Positions 62,701 to 63,455 of a stretch of 63,455 bases of DNA are shown piece after piece. Both the position numbers and the translations under genes were made by a program. The stretch spans positions 1-63,455 of the forward strand of contig JAJECO010000092.1 of assembly GCA_022822005.1 (NCBI GenBank), written 5' to 3'. Source of the DNA: Candidatus Poribacteria bacterium. GTDB lineage: Bacteria; Poribacteria; WGA-4E; PCPOR2b. Below the pieces are notes generated by a model. That model ran no database searches. It was not told the origin of the DNA and saw nothing but the letters and a program-made list of their open reading frames with translations. Every line of letters starts with the position of its first letter. The first letter of the stretch is position 1.

Positions 62701-63455
62701 AAACGTATTCATACCTTCTATATGGCAACCGAAACAGGACAACCCCGTCCGCACCGTTGGGTCACTCGCTGCGGGGTTAGAAACAATGTCTATCGGTGCG
62801 GCATCTAATCGAAAACCGGACGCATCAGCTATATAGTATCCCTGCAATCCGTTAGGTAGATTGAAGATAACCTCACCACCGTCATGGGTGAAGTTGAGTG
62901 GGTGGGTGAAGACGTTCTGTGTCCCAACACTGCCAGCAAAGTCGTAACTCTTCCAGTACGCACCATATCGAGAGAGATGTCTTTCTAACACACGATTGTT
63001 AGCCGATACCCCTGAATCGTTAGTGCCTGCTCGCCAGACACGCACTCCCGGTGCATTTCGCAGATTACGGTCTACATCAACTTCCAGTCGTGTCTCTAAC
63101 TCCCTGTCTGTCAATCGTAGAGATAGCAGGTCGTGATACAGTGGAGGTAGAGATGCAGTTGCTATAAACCAGTCAGCATGAACCGATGGTGCGGTACTGT
63201 TGGTCTCCCCCTGTAATCGTCCGAGTTGTGCCTTGAGTGCGGTCTGTGTCGGTGCATCAAATGAGATGTGATAGGGATATACTGTTTCTATCTGTCCCCA
63301 GCCATCATTGACATCCCATTCATAGTGTCTAAGATCGATGTAGAAGATTGTTCCTTGTGGGTCGATAGGTATAGGGTTGTTGACATCAACCCCCCATGAG
63401 AGGCTATTGACTAATTTAAACAGTGCTTTGCGGTACTCTTGGAGTATCCCCGCAG
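59764..63455 (-). CDS. Haem-c/LRR/cohesin/dockerin secreted protein, 5' end beyond the window
   Basis: The reading frame is open from 59764 to the right edge, so the N-terminus is missing; the TTG at 63114 is not a true start because the frame continues upstream (GTIFYIDLRHYEWDVNDGW and PYHISFDAPTQTALKAQLG). At 62722-62736 is SCFGCH, a CxxCH haem-c motif, in a domain of the kind found in bacterial cytochrome-like secreted proteins. Then come a PPVVVPPVVVPP linker, internalin-type LRRs (about residues 300-610 counted from 63114), a beta-sandwich (FKVWLNGELIHESL), a cohesin-like domain (IHRDDTFTLNIGAIDVF), a dockerin (GDVNRDGRVSILDL; DLNGDGVVSILDV) and a C-terminal NYPNPFNPETWIPY module. It is likely exported to the surface. 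Confidence 0.9.
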   Translation of the reverse strand, partial: AGILQEYRKALFKLVNSLSWGVDVNNPIPIDPQGTIFYIDLRHYEWDVNDGWGQIETVYPYHISFDAPTQTALKAQLGRLQGETNSTAPSVHADWFIATASLPPLYHDLLSLRLTDRELETRLEVDVDRNLRNAPGVRVWRAGTNDSGVSANNRVLERHLSRYGAYWKSYDFAGSVGTQNVFTHPLNFTHDGGEVIFNLPNGLQGYYIADASGFRLDAAPIDIVSNPAASDPTVRTGLSCFGCHIEGMNTFEDQARSVIESTTNPTYDKAQALRLYVEKSEMDALVQEDIDRYGQALEETGGSFGDIEPISRFHEVYQGPVDAAYAAAVVGLETEAFLEKIRENVGLQNAGLLVLESNGSMKRDTWTSSFGDVLFALDFPTRVVPPVVVPPVVVPPVVPPPVQPPGTVIQIPDRNLRTAIAEVLGKHPNAPITVEELEKLGPNLDVRDRGIRDLRGLQFAINVRELNLDNNEFSDLSPLASLINLRRLWINGSLVADISPLRGLINLNLLYLRRSLVSDLSPLSGLINLRSLSLRGNPVSDISPLRGLTNLANLWVDDDTQVSDISPIVGLPNLEHLALDGDSVSNLSPVARLVNLKHLRIADLSGSSLDLSFLAGLTELEIIDIHDGDNLDLTPLAGLTRLRELFMANSGISDISALAGLTGLVRMDLSSNEISDISPLAGLTNLKWVILRDNQISDISPLDAIRENIPTFVWHDNPGFPKVGPKIEGPWLWVVVPNTRPSTRDLLSEASGGTVTETEIATHGAIEGQPLGDDVWTFRSLPPTGWNNVEKMLDGRIDNATLYGTVSLHSPRQQMKTLYVGSHNDFKVWLNGELIHESLRYHASFGYTHTVPVTLKQGRNVLLVAVRAQYNSHFGFEPGTDYTVANPGVSYTLSKTSIHRDDTFTLNIGAIDVFDMAGWQFDIAFDPAALEAVDVSEGTFLKMGSSTLFQGGTIDNVAGEIQGISALRLSTRGVNGTGVLVQVTFKAKSAGETRVALQKFQFGSITGEHIPAGPHAIRITVAGRLATGDVNRDGRVSILDLILIAQRLGQRVSAGSPLDLNGDGVVSILDVILIARNIGSTTAPAAPTIEAVGIDAATIEAWIAQARLEDDGSLAFKEGLKVLENLLASLIPEETALLANYPNPFNPETWIPYQLAHAADVTLTIYDTKGTLVRQFDLGHQQAGHYTDRARAAYWDGRNQLGESVGSGIYFYQLRTGDYSTARKMVILK

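Noticed and set aside
63114-63116. TTG start for the haem-c/LRR protein
   Set aside because: The frame remains open upstream to the window edge with protein-like sequence, so this codon is internal.

Overview
The window is about 63 kb of bacterial chromosome of moderate GC content. No single sequence fixes the taxon. Three traits recall Candidatus Poribacteria and related Planctomycetes-group lineages: two secreted giants ending in a PNPFNPETWIPY-type C-terminal module, many phytanoyl-CoA dioxygenase / Gfo-Idh-MocA / cupin / mandelate-racemase type catabolic genes, and leucine-rich repeat proteins carrying dockerins. That assignment is inference from gene style. There is no rRNA, tRNA, CRISPR array or intact transposase. 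The one structural RNA gene is tmRNA, placed shortly downstream of smpB.

Layout. 0.4-2.9 kb: an XRE regulator and ImmA/IrrE-type protease pair, then a Gfo-like protein. 3.5-5.0 kb (minus): a DUF123 protein, a GNAT acetyltransferase and a GFA-family gene broken by an in-frame TAA. 5.6-11.5 kb (minus): a beta-decarboxylating dehydrogenase, a ceramidase-like hydrolase, two tandem cupin paralogues plus a fragment of a third copy, and a TIM-barrel hydrolase-like protein. 11.6-16.7 kb (minus): a 1701-residue mosaic of LRRs, a metzincin-like protease, dockerins, WD40 repeats and Ig-like domains. 16.8-18.7 kb (minus): a CoA-transferase and a MaoC hydratase. 19-24.5 kb (plus): smpB, ssrA, then two adjacent operons with two PspA/IM30 paralogues, a PH-like protein, an NfeD-like OB protein, a bifunctional-nuclease-domain protein and a 57-residue membrane protein. 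24.8-31.9 kb (plus): S55 peptidase, beta-propeller protein, amidohydrolase, orphan ABC solute-binding protein and a Mut7-C protein. 32-40.8 kb: barrel-sandwich/KOW-like protein (minus), then GHMP kinase, D12 DNA methyltransferase, DapA-like lyase, penicillin acylase and TonB. 41-47 kb (minus): SDR, duplicated-domain protein, phosphoesterase, enolase-superfamily enzyme, PhyH dioxygenase. 47.5-59.7 kb (plus): TauD-like dioxygenase, glycosidase-like TIM barrel, Gfo dehydrogenase, CitE-like lyase, membrane proteins, a SucC/SucD-like pair and an overlapping TonB-dependent receptor. 59.8 kb to the end (minus): a haem-c / LRR / cohesin / dockerin protein whose reading frame runs off the right edge.

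The catabolic genes suggest scavenging of organic debris: outer-membrane uptake (TonB receptor and TonB), extracellular or periplasmic hydrolysis, oxygenases and CoA-ester chemistry (CoA-transferase, MaoC, CitE, SucCD-like). The PspA cluster suggests an envelope-maintenance unit. Between genes there are dispersed palindromes and degenerate 8-bp tandem repeats, mostly absent from coding DNA. Several intergenic gaps hold near-consensus sigma-70 promoters, often with an extended -10 (TGCTATAAT).
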